Shown: positions 7,707 through 16,553, counted from the first letter of the stretch. The stretch: DNA of 64,000 bases from Fictibacillus phosphorivorans (GCF_007673525.1 NZ_VDZU01000001.1:496001-560000); one strand, 5' to 3'. Made by a program: numbers and translations. Notes: generated by a model not told the origin, from the letters alone.

Positions 7707-7952
7707 ATGTATCTATTATTATCTATTGTGTTAAGTGGTTTGTTAGGTGCGTTTTTACTTATGTTTGGTCCAGTATTTGGGGGAGTTATCGCTTTTGCGA
7801 TTATCGCTGGATGTTTATTTAGAGGAATCTACCTTTTAAATGATCTTCACCAAAGAATTTCTAAAATTGCTCCCAAAAAAGATAAAGTTAAAGACGCTTA
7901 TGAGGATTACATGAAAGAAAAAGCAAAAAGGGAAGAAAACGAGTCCTTATAG
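7707..7952 (+). CDS. Small two-span membrane protein
   Basis: About 81 residues. Two hydrophobic helices fill residues 2-46 (MYLLLSIVLSGLLGAFLLMF, then GGVIAFAIIAGCLF), followed by a charged tail rich in K and E that should lie in the cytoplasm. An in-frame TTG at 7689 is unlikely to start it, because it directly precedes the GAAAGGAAAG that serves the ATG at 7707. Function unknown. It follows the gene at 7018 and ends just before the shared terminator at 7959. Confidence 0.6.
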   Translation: MYLLLSIVLSGLLGAFLLMFGPVFGGVIAFAIIAGCLFRGIYLLNDLHQRISKIAPKKDKVKDAYEDYMKEKAKREENESL

Positions 7953-7958
7953 AGGGGA

Positions 7959-7997
7959 AAAAACTGCACCTTATCCATATAGAGTGCAGTTTCTTTA
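7959..7997. terminator. Bidirectional terminator between the small membrane gene and deoD
   Basis: AAACTGCAC pairs with GTGCAGTTT; T-rich sequence follows on the right and A-rich sequence lies on the left, so it can serve both convergent genes. Confidence 0.75.
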
Positions 7998-8001
7998 TTA
8001 T

Positions 8002-8712
8002 TTATTCTTGAGTACTCACAACTTCCAAAGCCATCTCAATCATATCGTTGAACGTTGTTTGGCGTTCTTCAGATGTTGTTTCTTCACCTGTGAAGATGTG
8101 GTCACTTACTGTTAAGATCGATAGTGCGTTCACACCGTATTTTGCTGCGATTGTGTAAAGTGCTGTTGTTTCCATTTCAACCGCTAGCACACCGTTATCT
8201 GCAAGCTTTTTCACGATATCCATGCTATCGCGGTAGAATAAGTCAGCTGTTAATACGTTACCTGCTTTGATCTTCAAGCCTTTTGCTGTTCCAGCTTCAT
8301 ACGCTTTTCTTAAAAGATCGAAGTTTGCGCAAGGTGCGAAGTCGATGTTTGGAAACGCCAAATGGTTCATGCGAGAATCCGTAGATGCTGTCATCGCTAG
8401 GATTACGTCACGTACTTTTACGTCTTGTTGTATCGCGCCACACGTACCAACGCGGATCAAATTTTTCACGCCATATTCACGGATTAACTCGTTTGTGTAG
8501 ATCCCGATCGATGGAATCCCCATGCCTGTCCCTTGAACAGATACGCGTTTTCCTTTGTATGTTCCTGTAAATCCTAGCATGCCGCGAACTTCGTTGTAGC
8601 ATGTTACGTCTTCTAAAAATGTTTCTGCAATATATTTTGCACGAAGCGGATCCCCTGGTAATAGGATGCTTTCTGCGATTTCACCTTGTTTTGCGCCGAT
8701 ATGAATACTCAT
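8002..8712 (-). CDS. deoD: Purine nucleoside phosphorylase DeoD
   Basis: A 236-residue cytoplasmic enzyme of the hexameric, DeoD-type family. It splits purine (deoxy)ribonucleosides with phosphate into base and (deoxy)ribose-1-phosphate. Family marks include [20 protein letters not shown] (residues 13-32), [14 protein letters not shown] (about 63-76), RVGTCGAIQ (about 87-95), [15 protein letters not shown] (about 180-194) and the catalytic Asp in SDHIF (about residue 205). Length matches the family. An unusual leader lies upstream: the GAGGAGGTG is separated from the ATG by a 28-nt hairpin (8719-8746). It may be transcribed alone or with the MFS gene 104 nt upstream. Confidence 0.95.
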   Translation of the reverse strand: MSIHIGAKQGEIAESILLPGDPLRAKYIAETFLEDVTCYNEVRGMLGFTGTYKGKRVSVQGTGMGIPSIGIYTNELIREYGVKNLIRVGTCGAIQQDVKVRDVILAMTASTDSRMNHLAFPNIDFAPCANFDLLRKAYEAGTAKGLKIKAGNVLTADLFYRDSMDIVKKLADNGVLAVEMETTALYTIAAKYGVNALSILTVSDHIFTGEETTSEERQTTFNDMIEMALEVVSTQE

Positions 8713-8718
8713 TTGTTC

Positions 8719-8746
8719 ACCATTACATCGTTACGATTGTAATGGT
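8719..8746 (-). promoter_or_regulatory. Hairpin between the deoD Shine-Dalgarno and its start codon
   Basis: On the minus strand the order is GAGGAGGTG, AA, an inverted repeat (ACCATTACA...TGTAATGGT, extended by CG pairs with one bulge), GAACAA, ATG. In linear form the Shine-Dalgarno is about 36 nt from the ATG; with the hairpin folded the effective gap is 8 nt. No in-frame start lies closer to the Shine-Dalgarno. The same DNA could also be a palindromic protein-binding site. Confidence 0.6.
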
Positions 8747-8815
8747 TTCACCTCCTCAGATATTGATAACTTACCAAAAATTTCTCTACCTTCATCATGC
8801 CATAGTTTTCGCAAC

Positions 8816-9988
8816 CTAGCTAATAGTATGTGCAGATTCTTGAGACGGGCGTGCTTTTTTTGTCATAGAAAGCACAGCGGTTCCGAGTGCTAAGATGATC
8901 AGCAGTCCGCCGACCGTTGCGTTGTTCTCGACAGATGCGTTCTCAATCACGATTCCGCCGATCATGGACCCGAACGCGATTCCGAAATGTAGCGCCGAGT
9001 TGTTTAGACTCTGCTGGATGTCGGATGTTTCAGGTGATGACTCGATCAGATAGCTCTGCATCGCCGGCGTGATCGCCCAGCTGAGCATGCTCCAAATCAC
9101 CATGACCACTAAAAATAGCGGAAAAGCAAAAGTTGTATAAGGAATCATAAAGATTGAGACCGCAAAAACAATAATAACGCCTATAATCGTAGGTTTTGTT
9201 CCGAACTTGTCAGCAAGCATACCACCTATTCCGCCTCCAAAGACCGCAGCAACACCGAATATTAAGTATACGATGCTGACCCATGTTCCGTTAAGTCCAA
9301 GCGTCATTTTTAAAAATGGAGTCAGGTATCCGTATAACGTTAGGTGACCGGCTAAGAACAAGAACGATGTGATCTGAGCAAACAAGATTCGTCTGTTTTT
9401 TAATGTCCGCAGCTGTTCTTTAATTGGAATCGCCGGTTTTGGAGCCAACGTATTCATGAAGAAATGCACCCCGAGTATGGAAAGAACGGTAAGTGCAGTG
9501 ATCAAGATGAACGGTGCGCGCCAACCGAACGCATTTCCAAGCATTAAGCCGACAGGAATGCCGAGTACGAGCGAAGCACTGATTCCCATGAACACAACAC
9601 CAATCGCGCGAGCTCGATATTTTTCTTCCACGATGTTAGATGCCATCGTCACACAAAGTACAACGAGTAACGAACCACTAACCGCGGATAAAATTCGTGC
9701 GATGAGCAGCATCGAATACGTCTGACTCACAATCACGAGTGCGTTACCTATTAGAAACACAAATAAAGAGATGATCGTTAGTCGTTTTCTCTCGATATGA
9801 GCTGTCATCGTAAGCAGGATAGGTGCCGCGATAGCGAACACGAGTGAGAAGATCGTGATCAGAAAGCCCGCCTTACCGAGACTAACGCCAAGATCGTTAG
9901 CGATCAGGTCAAGGATGCCGCCAATTATTAACTCGACCATCCCAACCACAAACGAGACGATCGTTAACAAATAAACACGTTTGTTCAT
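8816..9988 (-). CDS. MFS efflux transporter (AraJ/YtbD-like, 12 spans)
   Basis: A 390-residue inner-membrane protein with about 12 hydrophobic spans, of the drug:H+ antiporter type. It opens LLTIVSFVVGMVELIIGGIL and carries the loop after span 2 with the family's R-x-x-x-x (IERKRLTII) and the span-5 motif ASLVLGIPVGLMLGNAFGWR, the antiporter 'motif C' form G-x-x-x-G-P/V-x-x-G. Substrate unknown; relatives export sugars, chloramphenicol or purine analogues. A palindrome overlaps its likely promoter (10013-10036), as in HxlR- or MarR-controlled exporters. deoD follows on the same strand. Confidence 0.85.
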   Translation of the reverse strand: MNKRVYLLTIVSFVVGMVELIIGGILDLIANDLGVSLGKAGFLITIFSLVFAIAAPILLTMTAHIERKRLTIISLFVFLIGNALVIVSQTYSMLLIARILSAVSGSLLVVLCVTMASNIVEEKYRARAIGVVFMGISASLVLGIPVGLMLGNAFGWRAPFILITALTVLSILGVHFFMNTLAPKPAIPIKEQLRTLKNRRILFAQITSFLFLAGHLTLYGYLTPFLKMTLGLNGTWVSIVYLIFGVAAVFGGGIGGMLADKFGTKPTIIGVIIVFAVSIFMIPYTTFAFPLFLVVMVIWSMLSWAITPAMQSYLIESSPETSDIQQSLNNSALHFGIAFGSMIGGIVIENASVENNATVGGLLIILALGTAVLSMTKKARPSQESAHTIS

Positions 9989-10012
9989 ATTTATCTACCT
10001 TCTTTTATATAA

Positions 10013-10036
10013 AAGTTACCCCTGTAATGGTAACTT
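10013..10036 (-). promoter_or_regulatory. Palindromic operator overlapping the MFS promoter
   Basis: AAGTTACC and GGTAACTT are perfect 8-nt arms around 8 nt. On the minus strand a TTACCA and, 16 nt later, a TATATA could be the -35 and -10 elements, with the palindrome lying across them. GTAAC/GTTAC arms are typical of HxlR-family operators in Bacillus, but no HxlR gene is adjacent. Binding here would repress the transporter. Confidence 0.55.
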
Positions 10037-10098
10037 ATTTTGGTTGTGGTGGCAATAACGAAATTGATGTTAAAAATAGGGTTTGGTTGGGGAGTTGG

Positions 10099-10214
10099 AG
10101 TGGACAGTAAAAATAGGGAAGTGGACAGTAAATGTGTAAAAGTCGACAGTATTTCATAGAAAGTGGACAGTAAAACTCAAAAAGTGGACAGTATTTTCAT
10201 ATAAGTCGACAGTA
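10099..10214 (+). repeat. 21-nt periodic array, core AGTSGACAGTA (6 units)
   Basis: GACAGT starts at 10103, 10124, 10145, 10166, 10187 and 10208: five intervals of exactly 21 nt. The 10 nt between cores are unrelated from unit to unit. It lies in the divergent gap between the MFS gene and the histidine kinase. An oppositely oriented array with a complementary core follows at 10288. Confidence 0.9.
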
Positions 10215-10287
10215 AGTGGTTGTGGAGGTACGGGTGCACCCCGAAAAAGCATCTTCAAGCGAGCAGAAATTACTATGGGCGACATGC

Positions 10288-10382
10288 AATCTGTCGGATT
10301 CAATGATTAATCTGTCTGTTTGTCCACGTAATCTGTCCAATCTACAACATAATCTGTCCAGTTCGGCGGATAATCTGTCCAA
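10288..10382 (-). repeat. 21-nt periodic array, core TSGACAGATT on the minus strand (5 units)
   Basis: CTGTC starts at 10291, 10312, 10333, 10354 and 10375, exact 21-nt steps. Its core reads AATCTGTCSR on plus; the CTGTCCA form complements the TGGACAG of the array at 10099, so the two could pair as a long broken hairpin with an unpaired 70-nt middle. Spacers do not match between the two halves. Confidence 0.9.
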
Positions 10383-10532
10383 TTCAAAACATCTTGCTGA
10401 AAACCTCTCACTGCCCATCCCCACAACAAACAAATCCTCACAAAACCACCCACCACCACGAACAACTAAAACATCCAAACCTCGTTTTGATTGCACAATA
10501 ATAGGAAAAACTTCATGTAAAGGAGGTCGCAC

Positions 10533-12311
10533 GTGAAAAGTATACATAGTCGTTTGTTGCTCATGCTGCTGGGTTTTATTATCGTGCCGTATTTTTTAAC
10601 GATTTTTCTCATTTATGCTTATACGAAGAACAGTGTTGAGGAATATGAGCTCAACAACAGCAAGATGCAGCTGGAAAAGAATGCGGAAGACCTCCAACAA
10701 TATTTTGATGACATGGTGAACCTCCCGTACATCTTGTATCGAAATCCAGATCTGTTCCGAATTTTTACCGAGGGGTTTGAAGACTCGATCTATTTTGATC
10801 AGGATTCGGTTGAGAAGAGTATTGAGACGTTTTACTTAACGAGAAATGAGATTCGCCAGCTCCGGTTTTATTTAAATGAAGGAAAAGAGTCGTTTACCGT
10901 TTATAACGCGACTGTTAGTACACGAAAACCGCAGCCGGAGCTACTGAATCAAGAACATATTAAACAATTGTTTAAATCCAATAAAAATTACCTGATCGAG
11001 CCCCCGCATGTGATAAAAAACTATAACAATGCGGCGATTATTCCAGAGTCAGACCGTACGAAGGTGTTAAGCATTCATCATAAAATAAAGGAAGTGCCGT
11101 CTGACAAGTTTCTTGGAATCATGACGATGGACATAAGTTTAGGTGAGTATTCAAAAATCGTGAGTAACTTAGCGGGAGAAAACGGGTCATCAGCTTATCT
11201 GATTAATGATCAAAACGAAATCATGTATGCAACGGATGCTTCATTAATAGGTAAACGTGTTCCGTCAGATCTAAAAAGCCGAATCCAAAAAGGCACAACA
11301 AATAAAGAAATTTCGTTAACAAAGACATTAGATGGACCGGTTGAAGGCTGGAAGTTAGTGAAAAAGACGCCGAGTGACGTACTGTTCCGCGATGTTAGGA
11401 AGACAGCAACCATCAATATCCTTGTCGGTCTTGGTGTCGGCCTTTTAGGTCTTCTCATGATTAGTTTCATCTCATATAAAATTTCTCGACCGATTCAGGA
11501 ACTGAGTGAGAAGGTGCGCGGGATCGAAGGGGGACATATCGAGATACCTTTTGAAAACGAGCGGCAAGATGAGATCGGACATTTGGAACGGCATATTAAA
11601 GACATGACGGATCGGATCAACCTTCATATTAATCGTGAATATAAGTTAGAAATCGAAAACCGAAGAAATCAGTTTCGCGCGTTGAAGTCACAAGTGAACC
11701 CGCACTTTTTGTTCAATGCTCTGCAATCGATCGGAGCGGTGGCGCTGCGTTCCAAGTCACCGCAAGTGTACAGCCTTATAACTTCGTTGTCTAAGATGAT
11801 GCGTTATTCCATGCAAGCGAACCAGTGGGTGAGCGTGCAGAATGAAGTGGATTATATGAAGGCTTACCTCAATCTGCAACAGGCTCGATTCGGAAAAGAG
11901 CTTCATTATTCGCTGGATTTTAGTGATGAGGTACTGGAGAGTAGGATTCCAAGTATGATTTTACAACCGCTCGTTGAGAATTTTTTCAAGCATGTGTATG
12001 AAGAGGGATATTACGAAGCGCAACTTACGGTTTCAGGCGAGGTGAAAAGTGATTCAATCTACCTGGTAGTCGAAAATTCTGACGGACCTGAAATCACATC
12101 AAGTGATTTAGAGCGTTTACGAGAAAACATTTATCGATCAGCATCGGAAGGTACCCCTTTAAACGAGCATATCGGACTGAAGAATATATATCAGCGACTG
12201 ATTCTAAACTATGGCACGCGAGCTGATTTCCTTGTGGATCAGCTGAATGGACAAGGTTTTTCGGTGACGATTGTCATTCCAAAAGAGCTAAGCGACGAGC
12301 CCGCAGTTTAG
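10533..12311 (+). CDS. YesM-type sensor histidine kinase
   Basis: A 592-residue membrane sensor. Span 1 is at residues 8-28, followed by an extracellular region of about 260 residues, span 2 at about 288-312, a HAMP domain to about 365, then a LytS/YesM His-kinase domain with NPHFLFN (phospho-acceptor His near residue 391) and an ATPase domain with LVENFFKHVYE. These kinases phosphorylate YesN-type regulators in response to carbohydrates or wall stress. The start is GTG behind AAGGAGGT. The regulator begins directly at the stop and a sugar-binding lipoprotein follows, so the three genes form one operon. Confidence 0.9.
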   Translation: MKSIHSRLLLMLLGFIIVPYFLTIFLIYAYTKNSVEEYELNNSKMQLEKNAEDLQQYFDDMVNLPYILYRNPDLFRIFTEGFEDSIYFDQDSVEKSIETFYLTRNEIRQLRFYLNEGKESFTVYNATVSTRKPQPELLNQEHIKQLFKSNKNYLIEPPHVIKNYNNAAIIPESDRTKVLSIHHKIKEVPSDKFLGIMTMDISLGEYSKIVSNLAGENGSSAYLINDQNEIMYATDASLIGKRVPSDLKSRIQKGTTNKEISLTKTLDGPVEGWKLVKKTPSDVLFRDVRKTATINILVGLGVGLLGLLMISFISYKISRPIQELSEKVRGIEGGHIEIPFENERQDEIGHLERHIKDMTDRINLHINREYKLEIENRRNQFRALKSQVNPHFLFNALQSIGAVALRSKSPQVYSLITSLSKMMRYSMQANQWVSVQNEVDYMKAYLNLQQARFGKELHYSLDFSDEVLESRIPSMILQPLVENFFKHVYEEGYYEAQLTVSGEVKSDSIYLVVENSDGPEITSSDLERLRENIYRSASEGTPLNEHIGLKNIYQRLILNYGTRADFLVDQLNGQGFSVTIVIPKELSDEPAV

Positions 12312-12334
12312 TGACAGAAAGTAGGGAAACGAAG

Positions 12335-13477
12335 ATGAAGGTGTTGATAGCTGACGATGAGTTCAATGTCCGCGATGTTATTCGGTATATCGGGAAATGG
12401 GATGAACACGGGATAACAGAGCTTTTGGAAGCAGCAAACGGAAACGAAGCGAAGAAGGTTATTGAAAAAGAGCAGCCGGAGATTATTTTTACGGATATTA
12501 AAATGCCTGGCATGAGTGGCTTGGATCTGATCGAGTGGCTGGATTCTATCTCGTACGAAGGCAAAGTGGTCTTAATTACGGGTTACGATGATTATCAGTT
12601 TATGAGAAAAGCCATTCAGCATAACAGCTTCGATTATCTATTAAAACCGGTCGAGGATGAGGCGTTTAACAACGTGCTGAAAAAAGCGGTTTCGGCTTAT
12701 GATGAGGAAAGAAAGTCTCGTTTGTATCAAGAGGACGCGGTTAAGATTCGATGGAGTCAGACGATGTTAGCCGCTTGTCTCGGTGAGCCGGCAGACCTCG
12801 ACCTTATCGCTTCAAACCTGCCGTCATCGGAAAAATATGATTTTACATTATTAACGTTCTATCAGATGCATCAGCCGGCACCTTATATCGAAAAGCTGGC
12901 TGATGAGTTAGTGGAACAAGAAATCGGGAATGCTGTAATGCTGCCGGGTGACTCTAATCAAAGTGTGCTCATCACCTTGGCGGAGGAATGGTTTTTCGTT
13001 GAAGAGCATTTAAGTCGTGAGCTCGATATTCCGGTGCGCCTCGTAAAGGGCGAGCTGCAGTCACTTCAGGAGATTCACGAAAAATATAACGATCTCCAAA
13101 GTGAGCTCGAAAACCAGAACTACCGATCGATTCAGCGGTTGGACGAACTTGAATCGAAGCAGCGCATGAACGATATTATTTCGTATGTTGAAACATACTA
13201 CATGGAAGATATGAGTTTAGAGAGACTAGCGAACCGGTTCTTTTTCAGCCGGGAGCATATCTCTCGCAAGTTCAAACAAGAAACGGGCATGACGTTATCG
13301 AAATATATAACAAAATTGAGGATTGACCAAGCGAAACGTTGGTTGAAGGAAAGTGATGAAAGCATCTTTTCGATCTCGACGATGCTCGGGTACCAAGATG
13401 AAAAATACTTTTCTAAGCTTTTTAAAAAAGAAGTAGGGATAACACCGTTTGAGTTTCGAAATGGTGAAAAATCGTAA
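12335..13477 (+). CDS. YesN-type response regulator (REC + AraC HTH)
   Basis: About 380 residues. The receiver domain spans residues 1-120, with DDE near the start, phospho-acceptor Asp in FTDIKMPGMSG (about residue 54) and the late Lys in LLKPVED. A variable linker follows, then a C-terminal AraC-type double helix-turn-helix (from about residue 275: METYYMEDMSLERLANRFFF, later IFSISTMLGYQDEKYFSKLF). It is the partner of the upstream kinase. An in-frame GTG at 12311 would add eight residues, but MKVLIADDE is the standard start. Likely targets are nearby carbohydrate genes, possibly including sacB-levB; that is inference from position. Confidence 0.9.
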   Translation: MKVLIADDEFNVRDVIRYIGKWDEHGITELLEAANGNEAKKVIEKEQPEIIFTDIKMPGMSGLDLIEWLDSISYEGKVVLITGYDDYQFMRKAIQHNSFDYLLKPVEDEAFNNVLKKAVSAYDEERKSRLYQEDAVKIRWSQTMLAACLGEPADLDLIASNLPSSEKYDFTLLTFYQMHQPAPYIEKLADELVEQEIGNAVMLPGDSNQSVLITLAEEWFFVEEHLSRELDIPVRLVKGELQSLQEIHEKYNDLQSELENQNYRSIQRLDELESKQRMNDIISYVETYYMEDMSLERLANRFFFSREHISRKFKQETGMTLSKYITKLRIDQAKRWLKESDESIFSISTMLGYQDEKYFSKLFKKEVGITPFEFRNGEKS

Positions 13478-13515
13478 GCAGAGATTTTATAGAGAAAGGG
13501 GTGATTCCACGAAAC

Positions 13516-14790
13516 ATGAAAAAGCATTATGTAATCATTGGTATGATAGCGATTCTTCTTGCGGGCTGTCAGAAAGAAAGTGATTCTAGGCCACAAAAAG
13601 AAGAAAAGATAGAGAAGAGGGTCGTTCTTGATATCCGAAACCCGAAAGTAGAGATCGCCTCTGAATTTGAAGAGCTTGCAAAAGTCTATGAAAAAGAAAA
13701 TCCTGAGATTGATATACGGATTCGTACGGTCGGAGGAGCGGCAGATGATTATTCCGACTTAAAAGCAGAGCTCGCTTCAGGTAAGGGACCGGACATTTTT
13801 ACAAACACGGGGTATGAGAATGCTGAGACGTGGCGGCCTTATTTAGAGGACCTGTCAAAAGAGCAATGGGTCAAGGAAGTCTATCCAGGTACGCTTGACG
13901 CGATCAAAATGGACGGAAACGTGTACGGAATGCCTATGAATTTAGAAGGTTACGGCTTTATTTACAATAAGCAACTGTTTCAACGTGCAGGAATTGAGCA
14001 AGTACCAGAAACACTTCCAGAACTGAAAAAGACAGCGGCGATGCTAGAGACAAAAGGAATCACCCCGTTCGCAACCGGCTATTACGAGGACTGGAAGCTC
14101 GGTGTCCACTTATTAAATGTGGCTTTTGCGAGACAGCAAGATCCTGATGCTTTTATAAAAAAGTTGAATGTAGGTGAGGTGCAAATCCCGGATAATCCAC
14201 TGTTTCAGGACGTGATTGATCTATTGGATGTTACGCTGAAATACGGAAACGCCGACCCGTTAACGACGGATTACAACATGGAAGTAGACCTATTTGCAAA
14301 AGAAAAAACCTCGATGATTCTGCAAGGAAATTGGATTCAACCGATAATCGATGAACGTGCTCCTGATTTAGATGTTGCTTTCATGCCGATACCGATTAAC
14401 GACGAGCCGACAGATCAGCTTGTGGTGAGCGTGCCGAACTATTGGGTCGTGAACAAGCAGGCAGATTCATCAGATAAAAAAGAAGCGAAGCGCTTTTTAA
14501 ACTGGATGGTGAGTTCAAAAAAAGGGCAAACGTTCATAACCAAGCGTTTTAAGTTCATTCCGGTTTTTAAAAACATTAAAACGGATGACTTAGGTCCACT
14601 TGCTAAAGAGACGATTGCTGCATACAAAAAAGGCAACACACTGGATGCCAACTGGAACGGCTTTCCGGCGGGGGTGAAAGAAGAGTTTGGATCTGCCATG
14701 CAGATGTATGTAGGTAAACAACTGACACGCCAGCAGCTGTTGCGAGAATTTCAACTTTCTTGGGACAGAGCACGTGAAACACAAGAGTGA
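13516..14790 (+). CDS. Extracellular sugar-binding lipoprotein (ABC solute-binding type), no permease nearby
   Basis: About 424 residues with a lipoprotein signal peptide and lipobox LLAGC (Cys near residue 19), so it is anchored on the outer face of the membrane. The body is a MalE-type carbohydrate-binding fold (LASGKGPDIFTNTGYENAE, later YGMPMNLEGYGFIYNKQLF). The start is ATG at 13516; an in-frame GTG at 13501 abuts the Shine-Dalgarno. It follows the kinase/regulator pair by 39 nt, but no permease or ATPase gene is present. It may therefore present ligand to the kinase, as in three-component xylose sensors, or serve an unlinked transporter. Confidence 0.9.
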   Translation: MKKHYVIIGMIAILLAGCQKESDSRPQKEEKIEKRVVLDIRNPKVEIASEFEELAKVYEKENPEIDIRIRTVGGAADDYSDLKAELASGKGPDIFTNTGYENAETWRPYLEDLSKEQWVKEVYPGTLDAIKMDGNVYGMPMNLEGYGFIYNKQLFQRAGIEQVPETLPELKKTAAMLETKGITPFATGYYEDWKLGVHLLNVAFARQQDPDAFIKKLNVGEVQIPDNPLFQDVIDLLDVTLKYGNADPLTTDYNMEVDLFAKEKTSMILQGNWIQPIIDERAPDLDVAFMPIPINDEPTDQLVVSVPNYWVVNKQADSSDKKEAKRFLNWMVSSKKGQTFITKRFKFIPVFKNIKTDDLGPLAKETIAAYKKGNTLDANWNGFPAGVKEEFGSAMQMYVGKQLTRQQLLREFQLSWDRARETQE

Positions 14791-14792
14791 TG

Positions 14793-14818
14793 AGACTCCT
14801 TGATAAGGGGTCTTTTTT
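14793..14818 (+). terminator. Terminator of the kinase-regulator-lipoprotein operon
   Basis: AGACTCCTT pairs with AAGGGGTCT and is followed by a T-run. Confidence 0.7.
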
Positions 14819-14831
14819 GTTGTGAAAGTGG

Positions 14832-14890
14832 TGGATCTCCATTTCAGATGCTTAATTTTCCGAGGGAAGTACGGTGAGCCATCTCAGCGC
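14832..14890. repeat. Degenerate half copy of the Bacillaceae palindromic repeat
   Basis: It aligns with the first half of the element at 57925-58068; the clearest shared block is GTACGGTGAGCCATCTCAGCG here against GTGCGGTGAGCCACCTCGGC there, and the flanking GATCTCCATTTCAG also matches. The second half is missing. The rest of the gap to sacB shows nothing clear except the sacB leader. Confidence 0.55.
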
Positions 14891-15046
14891 TTACCACATA
14901 GTTGCTCCACCATCTTACATTACATTCAATGACGCTTTTCACTAAAAACATTTACGCGATATCAATTTAAGACGAAATCCTCATCAATCCATGCCATATC
15001 TACTTGCCAAAACCTCCCCTATACTTGTACTAGCAAAGACAAACGA

Positions 15047-15070
15047 TTGGAACTGTTTCTTCAGTCCCAA
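15047..15070 (+). promoter_or_regulatory. Inverted repeat in the sacB leader
   Basis: TTGGAACTG and CAGTCCCAA are 9-nt arms with one mismatch around TTTCTT, ending 25 nt before the sacB ATG. A TATACT at 15020 is a possible -10. The repeat may be a leader hairpin or an operator. I see no full terminator/antiterminator pair of the B. subtilis SacY kind. Confidence 0.4.
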
Positions 15071-15095
15071 CGAAAATCACATAGGAGGAATACGT

Positions 15096-16553
15096 ATGAA
15101 CTATCGTAATATGGCGAAAAAAGTAGCTGTCGTATCACTCAGTACTGCGATTTTATTAGGAGGGGGCGCAACAACATTCGCGTCAGGTCAAACCCCTTCA
15201 GATTTTAAAGAAACGTACGGAACTTCACAGATCACGCGCTACGACATGAAGCAGATGATCAATCAACATAACGATCCAAAATATACAGTGCCAAAATTTG
15301 ATGCATCTACGATCAAGAACGTAGAGTCAGCTAAGAAGGTTGACGAAAACGGTAAACAGATCGACATGGATGTTTGGGATACGTGGCCACTTCAAAACGC
15401 GGACGGAACGGTTGCTGAATACAAAGGCTACCACATCGTTTTCGGTCTAGCAGGTGATCCGAAGAACCCGAACGACACGTTCATCTACATGTTCTATAAA
15501 AAAGCGGATGATCAATCAATCGATGCTTGGAAAAATGCAGGACGCGTTTTCGAGGACGATGACAAGTTCAAAGCAAATGATAAATACTTAAAGCATCAAT
15601 CTGAAGAGTGGTCTGGTTCTGCAACGTTCACTTCTGACGGAGAAGTTCGTTTGTTCTACACGAACCGTGAAGCATTCAAGCCGGATCAAGATCGTTTCGG
15701 AAAACAGACGTTAACAACAGCGCAAGTTAACCTTTCTCAACCTGATAACAAAACGCTTGAGATCGACGGTGTAGAAGATTACAAGTCTATCTTTGAAGGC
15801 GGAGACAGCAAGATGTACCAAACGGTTGAAAAAGCGTTCGGTGGCGGGGACTACAACGACAACCATACGTTCAGAGATCCTCACTATATTGAAGAAGATG
15901 GACGCAAATATTTAGTATTTGAAGCGAACACAGGTACAGAAACAGGTTACCAAGGAGAAGAATCTCTTTATAACCAAGCGTACTACGGAAAGAGCAACGC
16001 TTTCTTCCAAGATGAAAAGAAGAAGCTTTTAGCATCTGATAAGAAAGAAACAGCTAAAAAAGCAAACGGTGCGATCGGAATCATTGAGATCAACGACGAT
16101 TATTCTGTGAAAAAAGTGATGAAGCCACTTATCGTATCCAACACGGTTACAGATGAAATCGAGCGACCAAACATCTTCAAAAAAGAGGGAAAATGGTACC
16201 TCTTCACAAGCAGCCGTGGTTCTAAAATGACGATCGACGGCATCGATGACAGAGACATCTACATGCTTGGGTATTCAGCTGACTCTCTAGACGGCCCGTT
16301 CAAACCGTTGAACAAAACAGGTATCGTGTTGCACCAAGACCAAGATCCGAACGACATCACTTGGACGTATGCACACTATGCGATTCCGCAAGAAAATAGC
16401 GACAATGTCGTTGTAACAAGCTACATGACAAACAGAGGCTTTTTCGAAGACCGCAAATCAACGTTTGCACCAAGCTTCGAGATGAACATCAAAGGCCAGA
16501 AAACATCTGTTGTGAAAAATAGCATCCTTGAACAAGGACAACTAACGAAGTAA
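15096..16553 (+). CDS. sacB: Levansucrase SacB
   Basis: About 485 residues, a secreted GH68 enzyme that transfers fructose from sucrose to growing levan or to water. The signal peptide covers about residues 1-30 (AVVSLSTAILLGGGATTFAS). The three catalytic acids are visible: nucleophile Asp in VWDTWPLQN, the transition-state Asp in FRDPHY, and acid/base Glu in DEIERPNIF. An upstream in-frame ATG at 14991 has no Shine-Dalgarno; the ATG at 15096 follows AGGAGG, and the leader peptide then begins in the normal place. levB follows after a terminator-like hairpin, as in the B. subtilis sacB-levB operon. Confidence 0.95.
   Translation: MNYRNMAKKVAVVSLSTAILLGGGATTFASGQTPSDFKETYGTSQITRYDMKQMINQHNDPKYTVPKFDASTIKNVESAKKVDENGKQIDMDVWDTWPLQNADGTVAEYKGYHIVFGLAGDPKNPNDTFIYMFYKKADDQSIDAWKNAGRVFEDDDKFKANDKYLKHQSEEWSGSATFTSDGEVRLFYTNREAFKPDQDRFGKQTLTTAQVNLSQPDNKTLEIDGVEDYKSIFEGGDSKMYQTVEKAFGGGDYNDNHTFRDPHYIEEDGRKYLVFEANTGTETGYQGEESLYNQAYYGKSNAFFQDEKKKLLASDKKETAKKANGAIGIIEINDDYSVKKVMKPLIVSNTVTDEIERPNIFKKEGKWYLFTSSRGSKMTIDGIDDRDIYMLGYSADSLDGPFKPLNKTGIVLHQDQDPNDITWTYAHYAIPQENSDNVVVTSYMTNRGFFEDRKSTFAPSFEMNIKGQKTSVVKNSILEQGQLTK

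Noticed and set aside
10099..10382. CRISPR-like appearance of repeated cores with unique spacers
   Set aside because: Cores of about 7-11 nt and spacers of about 10-14 nt are far too short for CRISPR, there is no cas gene, and the core varies within arrays.
15020..15095. SacY-type antiterminator (RAT) in the sacB leader
   Set aside because: A 9-nt inverted repeat exists, but there is no overlapping T-run terminator, so the B. subtilis mechanism is not supported.
14991..15095. Upstream ATG at 14991 as the sacB start
   Set aside because: It would put 35 residues before a normal signal peptide and lacks a Shine-Dalgarno, while AGGAGG precedes the ATG at 15096.
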